DNA from: Lachnospiraceae bacterium
GTDB taxonomy: Bacteria; Bacillota; Clostridia; Lachnospirales; Lachnospiraceae
Direction: 5' to 3'
DNA: 13,160 nucleotides
Assembly: GCA_900769175.1 (NCBI GenBank)
Contig: CAAGFP010000044.1
Coordinates: forward strand, 1 to 13,160
Part shown: in pieces, positions 1 to 6,373 of the stretch
Layout: each line of letters starts with the position of its first letter
How positions within the stretch are numbered: position 1 is the stretch's first letter
Program-made: the position numbers and the translations under genes
The notes under the pieces: model-generated
Database searches by the model: none
The model's input: the letters and a program-made list of their open reading frames with translations, nothing else
What the model was told of the DNA's origin: nothing

Positions 1-25
1 AAAAGAATGTGCCTCGGCACATTCT
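1..25 (-). terminator. Terminator-like hairpin at the end of repeat copy 1
   Basis: On the minus strand a 9-bp perfect stem (AGAATGTGC/GCACATTCT) with a CGAG tetraloop is followed by at least three T residues before the window ends. The equivalent hairpin in copy 2 is followed by six T residues. It sits downstream of the SRP RNA gene on the same strand. Confidence 0.6.
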
Positions 26-91
26 CGCGCCGAGCGCGGTCGCTTGCGACATCCTTCATCTTCGCGCGAGTGCGCATCCACAGCGGAGCGC
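1..91 (-). repeat. Dispersed GC-rich repeat, copy 1 (cut by window edge)
   Basis: This block matches 10175-10265 at 89 of 91 positions (differences at 26 and 53) in the same orientation. It is packed with short inverted repeats: 4-12 with 17-25 (9 bp, CTCG loop on plus), CGCGC/GCGCG around 26-38, GTCGC/GCGAC around 39-50, and GCGC/GCGC around 64-75. Read on the minus strand it ends in a hairpin followed by T residues, so it can act as the transcription terminator downstream of the SRP RNA gene. No open reading frame or transposase is associated. The element may extend left of base 1. Its identity as a known family is not recognised; the repeat itself is seen directly. Confidence 0.9.
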
Positions 92-94
92 AAG

Positions 95-120
95 TTTGTA
101 TGCAATTTATTGCATACAAA
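95..120. repeat. Perfect 12-bp inverted repeat abutting repeat copy 1
   Basis: TTTGTATGCAAT (95-106) and ATTGCATACAAA (109-120) are perfect reverse complements separated by TT. The hairpin lies between the SRP RNA 3' end and the GC-rich repeat. Repeat copy 2 has an unrelated inverted repeat at the same relative place. Confidence 0.9.
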
Positions 121-331
121 ATCGCACATCTTACGACGATTGGCCCCGTGCCACGTAACAAAAGCAGTTAACTGGGCCCAGGCACCCTCACGGCACCCGG
201 AAGGTTCTACTTAGTGCTGCTTTGTTCCCAACCTGACACGGTTCGTAGATTTCCGTCGCGTGAGACCCAGACTTAAACGCCACTTGCTAATGGCAGCTAA
301 CACGAGGTCAACCGTCGTAAGATGTGCGACA
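121..331 (-). ncRNA. ffs: Signal recognition particle RNA (Bacillota type, apparently without Alu domain)
   Basis: This is the RNA scaffold of the signal recognition particle, which with Ffh targets nascent membrane and secreted proteins. On the minus strand the S domain is clear: the GTCAGGT and AAGCAGC halves of the conserved asymmetric loop region flank a GGAA tetraloop, and the flanks (AAGTGG, GGGTC, TGCCTGGGCC, TAACTGCTT, TAACG-like blocks) follow the Bacillus subtilis scRNA, recalled from memory. Its ends pair perfectly over 16 bp (123-138 with 313-328), continuing into a long helix 5. The promoter -10 box lies only 7-12 bases upstream of the pairing 5' end, so no room remains for the 5' Alu helices 2-4 of the B. 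subtilis RNA. Ends are approximate; the 3' end may be set by the helix followed by TTTT. Confident in identity, less so in Alu loss. Confidence 0.93.
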
Positions 332-337
332 TCCATT

Positions 338-366
338 AGTATATCTTTTCCATATATTTTTGTCAA
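338..366 (-). promoter_or_regulatory. Sigma-A promoter of the SRP RNA gene
   Basis: On the minus strand TTGACA (361-366, perfect -35) and TATACT (338-343, 5 of 6 for -10) are separated by exactly 17 bases. The expected start falls at about 330-333, at the first bases of the SRP RNA terminal helix. This is the strongest promoter in the window, as expected for a stable RNA. Confidence 0.88.
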
Positions 367-370
367 TGAT

Positions 371-451
371 TCGGGTCTTAACCCGGCATCTTAATTCTTT
401 CTGCGGGACTTAACCCGGTATTGTAATTCACCTATTCGGGACTTAACCCGG
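371..451. repeat. Three tandem 16-bp motifs phased at 32-33 bp
   Basis: The motif (T/G)CGGG(T/A)CTTAACCCGG occurs at 371-386, 403-418 and 436-451, with AT-rich spacers of similar but not identical sequence. Each motif is an imperfect dyad with CGGG and CCCG arms around a CTTAA core. The spacing equals about three helical turns. The array fills the gap between the trkH stop codon and the SRP RNA promoter, ending 4 bases from the -35 box. It may be a set of protein-binding sites for the stable-RNA promoter or a set of small RNA hairpins after trkH. Confidence 0.85.
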
Positions 452-455
452 CATT

Positions 456-1895
456 TTAGTTCTTCTTCCATACCGCGGGGTGGAATAATAAAAGAATGGG
501 ATATAATTCCAATCGCCCGGCCAGCATGTTTATCATAAGCACAATTTTGGATAAAATATTGAAATCCGCGAAATTTCCGCAGGGGCCTACCATATTAAGA
601 CCCGGACCGATGTTATTCAAGGTTGCGACTACCGCAGTGAAATTCGTCACAAAATCAAAACCATTTAATGAAATAAGCAGCCAGGAAATCAGATAAAAGA
701 TTCCAAACAGGGAAATATAAACCGTTACGCCTTTAATGGTTTCTTTATCTACCGCCTTTCCGTCCATTTCAACCGCTTTCACGCTTCTGGGATGAATCAA
801 ATGAAGAATCTCCTGCCGGATTGCTTTAATCGCAAGAATGAAACGCGAAACCTTCAATCCGCCGCCGGTACTTCCCGCACAGGCTCCGATAAACATAAGC
901 ATAACCAGAATGGTTCTGGATAAATCTGGCCATAAATTAAAATCGGTCGTGGCAAACCCGGTTGAAGTCATAAGGGACGCAACCTGGAAAGCAGAATGTG
1001 TCAATGCTTCTCCGACCGTGTCGAAATAACTCAATACATTAAAGGTTACAACCGCAATTGCCAACAGAATAATCGCAACATACCAGCGGATTTCTTCCAT
1101 CAGGATTGCCGGCTTGAATTTCTTGCGTAGAATGAAGAAATATAGGTTGAAATTCATACCAAAGAGAATCATAAATATTGTGGTAATCCACATAATTGCA
1201 GGATTAAAGCCCGCAAGGCTGTCTCCCTTCGTCCCAAAACCACCGGTACCCGCCGTTCCGAATGCAGTACAAATCGCATCAAACCAGGGCATTCCGGCAA
1301 CCATCAGTAATACAAACTGAACGAGAGTCATAATAAAATAAATGAAGTAAAGAATTTTCGCTGTATCCTTTACTTTCGGTACCAGTTTTCCAACGGAAGG
1401 TCCCGGGCTTTCCGCCTTCATAAGATTCATATTATATCCGCCTACGGTGGGAAGAATTGCAATCAGGAATACGCAAACTCCCATTCCGCCAATCCAATGC
1501 GTAAAGCTTCGCCAGAACAGACAAGTATGGCTTAATGCTTCAACATCCGACAGAATGGATGCTCCGGTCGTAGTAAAACCGGAAACCGTTTCAAATAAAG
1601 CATCGATAAAATTCGGAATTTCCCTGCTGATTACAAAAGGCAGGCATCCCACGATACTCATGACAATCCAGCTTAATCCTACGATAACAAATCCTTCTTT
1701 CGCAAAAAACTGCTGGCTTTTCGGTTTAAAGTGAATCGAAACAAGCCCCAGAGCCAGAAAAACCACGGCTACGGCAAGGAATGCAAATCCACTCTTTTCC
1801 CGATAAAGAATGGAAATCAAACAGGGCAAAAACATGAATGCGGATTCGATGGTTAAAACCCAGCTTAAAATATATCGAATTATGGAAACATTCAT
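456..1895 (-). CDS. trkH: TrkH/KtrB-type potassium uptake channel subunit
   Basis: Integral membrane K+-translocating subunit of a Trk/Ktr system, working with the cytoplasmic TrkA gate encoded just upstream. The 479-residue product has the family's usual length and about ten hydrophobic segments. Four selectivity-filter loops are visible: GFTTTGAS at about 106-113, FGTAGTGGFGT at 212-222, STGFATT at 311-317 and NNIGPGLN at 427-434. The family motif GSTGGGLKVSR lies at 341-351, and the C-terminal NMLAGRLE at 456-463. The start codon is 6 bases after the trkA stop; a CAGGAG ribosome site overlaps the end of trkA, so the two genes are co-transcribed and probably translationally coupled. No T-rich terminator is seen after the stop; the phased repeats follow directly. 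Confidence 0.95.
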   Translation of the reverse strand: MNVSIIRYILSWVLTIESAFMFLPCLISILYREKSGFAFLAVAVVFLALGLVSIHFKPKSQQFFAKEGFVIVGLSWIVMSIVGCLPFVISREIPNFIDALFETVSGFTTTGASILSDVEALSHTCLFWRSFTHWIGGMGVCVFLIAILPTVGGYNMNLMKAESPGPSVGKLVPKVKDTAKILYFIYFIMTLVQFVLLMVAGMPWFDAICTAFGTAGTGGFGTKGDSLAGFNPAIMWITTIFMILFGMNFNLYFFILRKKFKPAILMEEIRWYVAIILLAIAVVTFNVLSYFDTVGEALTHSAFQVASLMTSTGFATTDFNLWPDLSRTILVMLMFIGACAGSTGGGLKVSRFILAIKAIRQEILHLIHPRSVKAVEMDGKAVDKETIKGVTVYISLFGIFYLISWLLISLNGFDFVTNFTAVVATLNNIGPGLNMVGPCGNFADFNILSKIVLMINMLAGRLELYPILLLFHPAVWKKN

Positions 1896-1901
1896 GCCAT
1901 T

Positions 1902-3260
1902 TTACTCCTGAAAAATATCATTGATGTCATTCAGTCCTTTTTGACTGGTGATTACTACTACGGAATCTCCAACCTCGATTGTCGTCTGTCCGTTCGGGAT
2001 AATGATTTTACCGCGACGGTTGATTCCGCCAATCAGAAGGTTTCGCTTTAAGGTAAGTTCCTGTAAGGGAATCCCAATTATGGGGGAGTGATTCTGAATC
2101 ACGAATTCCAACGCTTCTACCTTATTCTCTATCAGCTGATACAAAGTTTCCACGTTACTTCCTACCGTATTCTGCATCGCTCTTACATACCGGATGATGT
2201 ATTCCGCAGTAATTTTCTTCGGATAAATCAAACTTCCGAGATTAAAGGTTGTAATAATATCATCAAAGGTAATCCGGTTGATTTTGGTAATAACTTTTCC
2301 GCTTGAACAGTTTTCTGCAAACAGGGATAAGAAAATATTTCCTTCGTCAATTCCCGTCAGGGAAACAAAAGAATCACACCGGGTAATTCCCTCTTCAATC
2401 AGAATGTCCTGATTGGTTGCATCCCCGTGAATAATGGTCGCTTTCGGTAAAAGTTCACTTAATTCTTCACAGCGCTCTTTGTCACGCTCGATGATTTTCA
2501 CGGAAATTCCCATTTTAATTAACTGCTCCGCAAGATAATATCCAATCATGCCACCACCGACAATCATGGTATCTTTCACCTGATGGGTGTCATAGCCGAT
2601 TTTATTAAAGAATTCCTTTGCATTTAACGGCGACGCTACAATACTTACTTTATCCATCGCGCGCAGAATGAATTTACCGTTCGGAATGAAGACATCATCC
2701 CCTCTTTGCACTGCACAGATTAAAACATCCGCTTTAATGCTCTTTGAAACATCAATCAGCGTTTTATCCGCAAGAATTGAATTCTCAGCAATTACGAAAT
2801 TCAGAATTTCCACGCGGCCTTTGGCAAAGGTATCGATTTTATTCGCCGAAGGAAAACGAAGAATACGTGCAATTTCCGTTGCTGCTGCATATTCGGGATT
2901 AATTGTCATCGACAATCCGAGTTCTTCCTTCAGGTAGTTTACCTCTTTGCTGTATAAAGGGTCACGGACTCTGGCAATCGTGTTTGCGTTACCTGCCTTT
3001 TTCCCCATAAGACAGCATAAAAGGTTTAATTCGTCAGAATGAGTAACTGCAATCAAAAGGTCCGTTTCGTCAATTCCTGCTTCCTTTTGTACAGAATAAC
3101 TTGCGCCGTTTCCAACCACGCCCATAACATCATATTCATTCATGATGTCTGAAATTGCATCACTGTTTTTGTCGATTACCGTGATATCATGATGTTCCAG
3201 GCTTAATTGCTTGGTAAGAGTTGTTCCAACCTTACCGCACCCCACAATGATAATCTTCAT
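1902..3260 (-). CDS. trkA: TrkA-type NAD-binding regulatory subunit of the potassium transporter
   Basis: Peripheral membrane RCK protein that binds nucleotides and gates TrkH. The 452 residues form two tandem RCK units. Each has an N-terminal Rossmann fold (GCGKVG at 7-12 with acidic strand end VID at 28-30; GGGMIG at 235-240 with IER at 257-259) and a TrkA_C lobe (about 140-222 and 375-450). This is the classical double-unit form. An ATG start at 3260 is preferred over the in-frame TTG at 3272 because the TTG overlaps the GGAGG ribosome site, which sits 5 bases before the ATG. A weak promoter-like pair (TTGATT, then TATGTA 18 bases later) lies within 3261-3320, so the trkAH operon may start here. 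First gene of the operon with trkH. Confidence 0.95.
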   Translation of the reverse strand: MKIIIVGCGKVGTTLTKQLSLEHHDITVIDKNSDAISDIMNEYDVMGVVGNGASYSVQKEAGIDETDLLIAVTHSDELNLLCCLMGKKAGNANTIARVRDPLYSKEVNYLKEELGLSMTINPEYAAATEIARILRFPSANKIDTFAKGRVEILNFVIAENSILADKTLIDVSKSIKADVLICAVQRGDDVFIPNGKFILRAMDKVSIVASPLNAKEFFNKIGYDTHQVKDTMIVGGGMIGYYLAEQLIKMGISVKIIERDKERCEELSELLPKATIIHGDATNQDILIEEGITRCDSFVSLTGIDEGNIFLSLFAENCSSGKVITKINRITFDDIITTFNLGSLIYPKKITAEYIIRYVRAMQNTVGSNVETLYQLIENKVEALEFVIQNHSPIIGIPLQELTLKRNLLIGGINRRGKIIIPNGQTTIEVGDSVVVITSQKGLNDINDIFQE

Positions 3261-3344
3261 CTCACCCTCCAATAAAGTGCATATACATATTTATTTTATC
3301 ACACTTTAATCAAAAGTGGAAGAAGAAGTGATGATAACACTCTT

Positions 3345-3383
3345 CCCGGCAATATTGCAGCGAAAGCGCTGATTCTTGCCGGG
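3345..3383. other. Two-tier hairpin between the GH3 gene and trkA
   Basis: CCCGGCAA (3345-3352) pairs with TTGCCGGG (3376-3383), and inside it CAGCG (3358-3362) pairs with CGCTG (3367-3371) around an AAAG loop. On neither strand is it followed by a clear T tract, so it is not a standard intrinsic terminator. It may protect or attenuate the 3' end of the GH3 transcript. Confidence 0.6.
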
Positions 3384-3416
3384 ATTATGTTCTCTTCGTG
3401 GGATTGTGGTCCCATT

Positions 3417-6233
3417 TTATTCCAAAATACCGGCTCCGTATTTCTTTTCTTCTTCAGAAAGTTCCCCTAAATGGCGGAAGGTGATTTTCTTTAATTTCAA
3501 TCCGTTTCCGCCGATGTAGAGTCTCATGAAAGCGAAACGGTTTCCGAATTTATTCAATCGGGTGAGTGTGACGTCCCGTCCGCCGGTTCCGTTAAATGTG
3601 AAAGTCAAGGTCGGAATTCCGGTAACGAACAGCGTACAGGGAATCTGTGCCAGCTCCGACAATTCACTGCTTGCGGTAATTGATACTTCATAATTTCCGA
3701 AATGGTCCAGATCAAGAGGGAGTAAAATACTTGACTGCGCTGAAGAATTCTCATTTTCCAGCGAAATCTCGGTAAACGGAAGCATTTTTTGCCATTCTAC
3801 ATTTTCCAGACTGATATCATCGGCATATTTGGGGCGATTTACAATCTCTATCTCACAGCCTTTGTTTAACATCCGTTTCATTGCCTCGGTATGAAGCGCG
3901 AATCTGCAGATGTTTACTGCACATCTTTGAAGCTCGGCCCTTGTAACCAGACCGGTATTTAACGCTTCTTCAATATTATCTCCGTCTGCATTACAGGTTG
4001 CGTCTTTACAAACCATGTACAAATCATTCTGTGCGCGGACCATGGCGCCGAAATTGGTTCCGTTTCCTTCCATTCCACGTTCATTGATAAATGCCCACCA
4101 GTCGGTCATTACGATTCCGTCAAACTTCCACTGGTTACGAAGAATAGTCGTATTTAAATCATAACTTCCTGCAGTATATAATCCGTTTACAAGACCATAG
4201 GTTGTCATTATTGCATCGGCAACGCCTTCTTTCACGGGGATTTCGAATCCGCGAAGATAGATTTCCCGCAACGCTCTCTCTGAAATAACGGAATCGATTT
4301 CCCTGCGGCGATATTCCTGATTATTTCCGCAAAAATGCTTAATACAGCCGGATACTCCCTGGCGTTTTAAGCCTTTTAACTGTGCCGTAGCCATTCTTCC
4401 GGTTACATACGGGTCCTCTGAATAATATTCGAAATTTCTTCCGTTTAAAGGATGTCTGTGAATATTTAATCCGGGTCCTAAAATACAGTCAACCTGATTC
4501 GAAATCATTTCAAGTCCCAGATAAGAATATAATTCTTCAATCAGTTCCTCGTTAAAGGTACAGGCTACCAAAGTGCCGTTCGGAAGGCTGAATGCCTTGA
4601 TTCCGCAGTCCAATCGCATTCCGGAAGGTCCGTCATCGCAGCAGACGGCGGGAAGCTTTTTGTTTCTTAATGATTCGGTAACGCCCGCAAACGCAGATGC
4701 CGTTCCGGGAGTAACAAGCATGCTTCCCATTCCTTCACCGCGGATCATACAGCATAATTCATAATCGGACAGTCCTCCGACAAATTCCTCAACGGTTGCT
4801 TTATTATCATATACATCCGAGAACAGAATTTCTCCCTTTTTCGGAAGTTCCGAGGGAAGTTCCTGTTTTCTTCTTTCGTCCATATCAATGGTTGCAAGAG
4901 GTGTCTTTTCATAGGAAAGCTGATACAAACATCCGGTTGAGTTTCCCGCATCCGGTACGGGTTTCATTCTCTCGAAGGTCTCTACCGGTGCAAGTGCTTC
5001 TTCTAACTGTTCAATGACCTCAAGTTCCGGCAATGTAAACCGAAATACCTCTTTCGAGGTCTTTGCATCGCCTCCGCAATATACCACATATTCTCCTGCT
5101 TCCAAAACAAAAGCGGATTTATGATTTGTTACCCCCGAATCATCATAGGAAGCGAAATCCTTCGCAGAAATTGTCACACAAAACTTCTCTTCCTCGCCGG
5201 GAGCCAGGAGCTTTGTTTTATGGAATGCGGAAAGCACTTTCGCAGGTTTTCCGAGTTTTCCCTGCGGTGCGCTGACAAAATACAAAACCGTATTTTTTCC
5301 TGCCACCTCTCCGGAATTTATGACGCCGGTTTCTAATTGAATCTCCTTGGTTTCTTTGTCATATTCACTTCCGGTTATTGATGTTTCAAAGGTTGTATAA
5401 GAAAGTCCGCAGCCAAACGGATAACGAATCCGTTCGGGGGCAAAGGTCTCAAAATAGCGGTAACCTACATAAATATCTTCCTGATAGAAATTCCGTACAG
5501 GGTCCCCGAAATTGCTGTCTGAAGGATAATCCTCTATCCGGTATGCCACCGAATCGGTCAAACGTCCGCTCGGATTGGCTTCTCCGGTTAATACCCTTGC
5601 AGTACCGATTCCGCCCATCATACCGCCCTGCCATACATATAATACAGCGTCCGGTTTTACGGAATCCATGAAGCTCATATCAATTACATTTCCGACGTTT
5701 AATACTACAACCATCCGGGTAAAATATTTTCTAACCGTTGCCATCATATTCATTTCTTCATCCGTCAGACGGTAAGAACCCGGTGTGTCGGTAGCATCGC
5801 GGTCCTCTCCTGCAGTTCTTCCAATCACAACAAGCGCAACGTCGGATTCTGCGGATGCATTTTTCGCCACCTCATCAGAAAGCGGCATTTCATCCTGTGA
5901 CCAGCGCTCTTTTCCCCAGCCTTCTCCTTCTTCATAAGGATGTTCCTTACACCAGTCTTTATAGATTTCTAACAGATTTTTATTGATTTCTACCTTTCCG
6001 GAAAGTTCCAGTCCTTCGGTAATGCCGTAAACCTTACTTACATTTACCATACCGCCGGAGCCGGTTCCGCTTTTATAGTAATCAAGCTGAATCCGCCCGA
6101 AAACGGAAACTTGGCTACCATCTTTAAACGGTAACACCTGCCCTTTGTTTTCTAAGAGCACACAGCCTTCCGAAATTACTTTACATGCAATTTCTTCATA
6201 AGCCTTCCAGTCAAGAATTCTCGATTCATTCAT
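3417..6233 (-). CDS. Glycoside hydrolase family 3 beta-glucosidase, permuted domain order
   Basis: Hydrolyses terminal beta-linked glucose (or a related sugar) from oligosaccharides, probably in the cytoplasm since no signal peptide or lipobox is present. The 938 residues run in swapped order. The alpha/beta sandwich usually at the C-terminus comes first (about 10-230, with SGTGSGG at 55-61 and GEDRD at 142-146, where E143 is the candidate acid/base). An Fn3-like domain follows (about 250-400). The (beta/alpha)8 barrel usually at the N-terminus spans about 485-785, with KHF at 632-634 and the nucleophile Asp711 in GIVMTDWW. A beta-rich tail ends the protein (about 805-920). This order matches known Butyrivibrio and Ruminococcus albus beta-glucosidases. 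The ATG at 6233 is chosen over the longer reading at 6296 because GGGAGGG lies 7 bases before it. Substrate linkage cannot be read from sequence. Confidence 0.93.
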   Translation of the reverse strand: MNESRILDWKAYEEIACKVISEGCVLLENKGQVLPFKDGSQVSVFGRIQLDYYKSGTGSGGMVNVSKVYGITEGLELSGKVEINKNLLEIYKDWCKEHPYEEGEGWGKERWSQDEMPLSDEVAKNASAESDVALVVIGRTAGEDRDATDTPGSYRLTDEEMNMMATVRKYFTRMVVVLNVGNVIDMSFMDSVKPDAVLYVWQGGMMGGIGTARVLTGEANPSGRLTDSVAYRIEDYPSDSNFGDPVRNFYQEDIYVGYRYFETFAPERIRYPFGCGLSYTTFETSITGSEYDKETKEIQLETGVINSGEVAGKNTVLYFVSAPQGKLGKPAKVLSAFHKTKLLAPGEEEKFCVTISAKDFASYDDSGVTNHKSAFVLEAGEYVVYCGGDAKTSKEVFRFTLPELEVIEQLEEALAPVETFERMKPVPDAGNSTGCLYQLSYEKTPLATIDMDERRKQELPSELPKKGEILFSDVYDNKATVEEFVGGLSDYELCCMIRGEGMGSMLVTPGTASAFAGVTESLRNKKLPAVCCDDGPSGMRLDCGIKAFSLPNGTLVACTFNEELIEELYSYLGLEMISNQVDCILGPGLNIHRHPLNGRNFEYYSEDPYVTGRMATAQLKGLKRQGVSGCIKHFCGNNQEYRRREIDSVISERALREIYLRGFEIPVKEGVADAIMTTYGLVNGLYTAGSYDLNTTILRNQWKFDGIVMTDWWAFINERGMEGNGTNFGAMVRAQNDLYMVCKDATCNADGDNIEEALNTGLVTRAELQRCAVNICRFALHTEAMKRMLNKGCEIEIVNRPKYADDISLENVEWQKMLPFTEISLENENSSAQSSILLPLDLDHFGNYEVSITASSELSELAQIPCTLFVTGIPTLTFTFNGTGGRDVTLTRLNKFGNRFAFMRLYIGGNGLKLKKITFRHLGELSEEEKKYGAGILE

Positions 6234-6247
6234 CCAATAACCCTCCC

Positions 6248-6276
6248 TGTTATCTTTTATTAATGTAAACATAACA
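6248..6276. promoter_or_regulatory. Imperfect palindrome just upstream of the GH3 ribosome site
   Basis: The 29-base segment starts TGTTAT and ends ATAACA; 10 of its 14 base pairs are symmetric about base 6262. It lies between the protease terminator and the GH3 Shine-Dalgarno, where an operator of a sugar-responsive repressor would be expected. The role is inferred only from position and symmetry. No confident -35/-10 pair was found here. Confidence 0.4.
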
Positions 6277-6278
6277 AG

Positions 6279-6314
6279 AAAAGCCCAAAACCGCAATCGG
6301 TTTCGGGCTTTTTT
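6279..6314 (-). terminator. Intrinsic terminator after the protease gene
   Basis: On the minus strand AAGCCCGAAACCG pairs with CGGTTTTGGGCTT around an ATTG loop (13 bp with one G-U), followed by TTTTCTT. It lies about 60 bases after the protease stop codon at 6374. The plus strand also has a T6 run, but no plus-strand gene needs it. It separates protease and GH3 transcription. Confidence 0.88.
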
Positions 6315-6373
6315 ATGATATGTTTCTGTTATTGGTATTTTATTTCTGAACCATTCTTATTTGTGAGACGGAA

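Noticed and set aside
1..120. Insertion sequence or integrase attachment site at the left edge
   Set aside because: No transposase or integrase, no tRNA target and no clear target-site duplication; only the non-coding repeat is supported.
45..334. 10-bp identity TGCGACATCC in the repeat (45-54) and at the SRP RNA start (325-334)
   Set aside because: Too short to mean anything alone; copy 2 of the repeat differs within it. Treated as chance.
371..451. CRISPR-like array of three repeats with about 16-bp spacers
   Set aside because: Repeats are too short (16 bp), spacers are shorter than CRISPR spacers and similar to each other, and no cas genes are present. Regulatory or structural repeats fit better.
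3261..3272. TTG start four codons upstream for trkA, and similar longer starts for GH3 (6296) and GH16 (11826)
   Set aside because: In each case the upstream extension contains the Shine-Dalgarno for the downstream ATG, so the shorter start is preferred.
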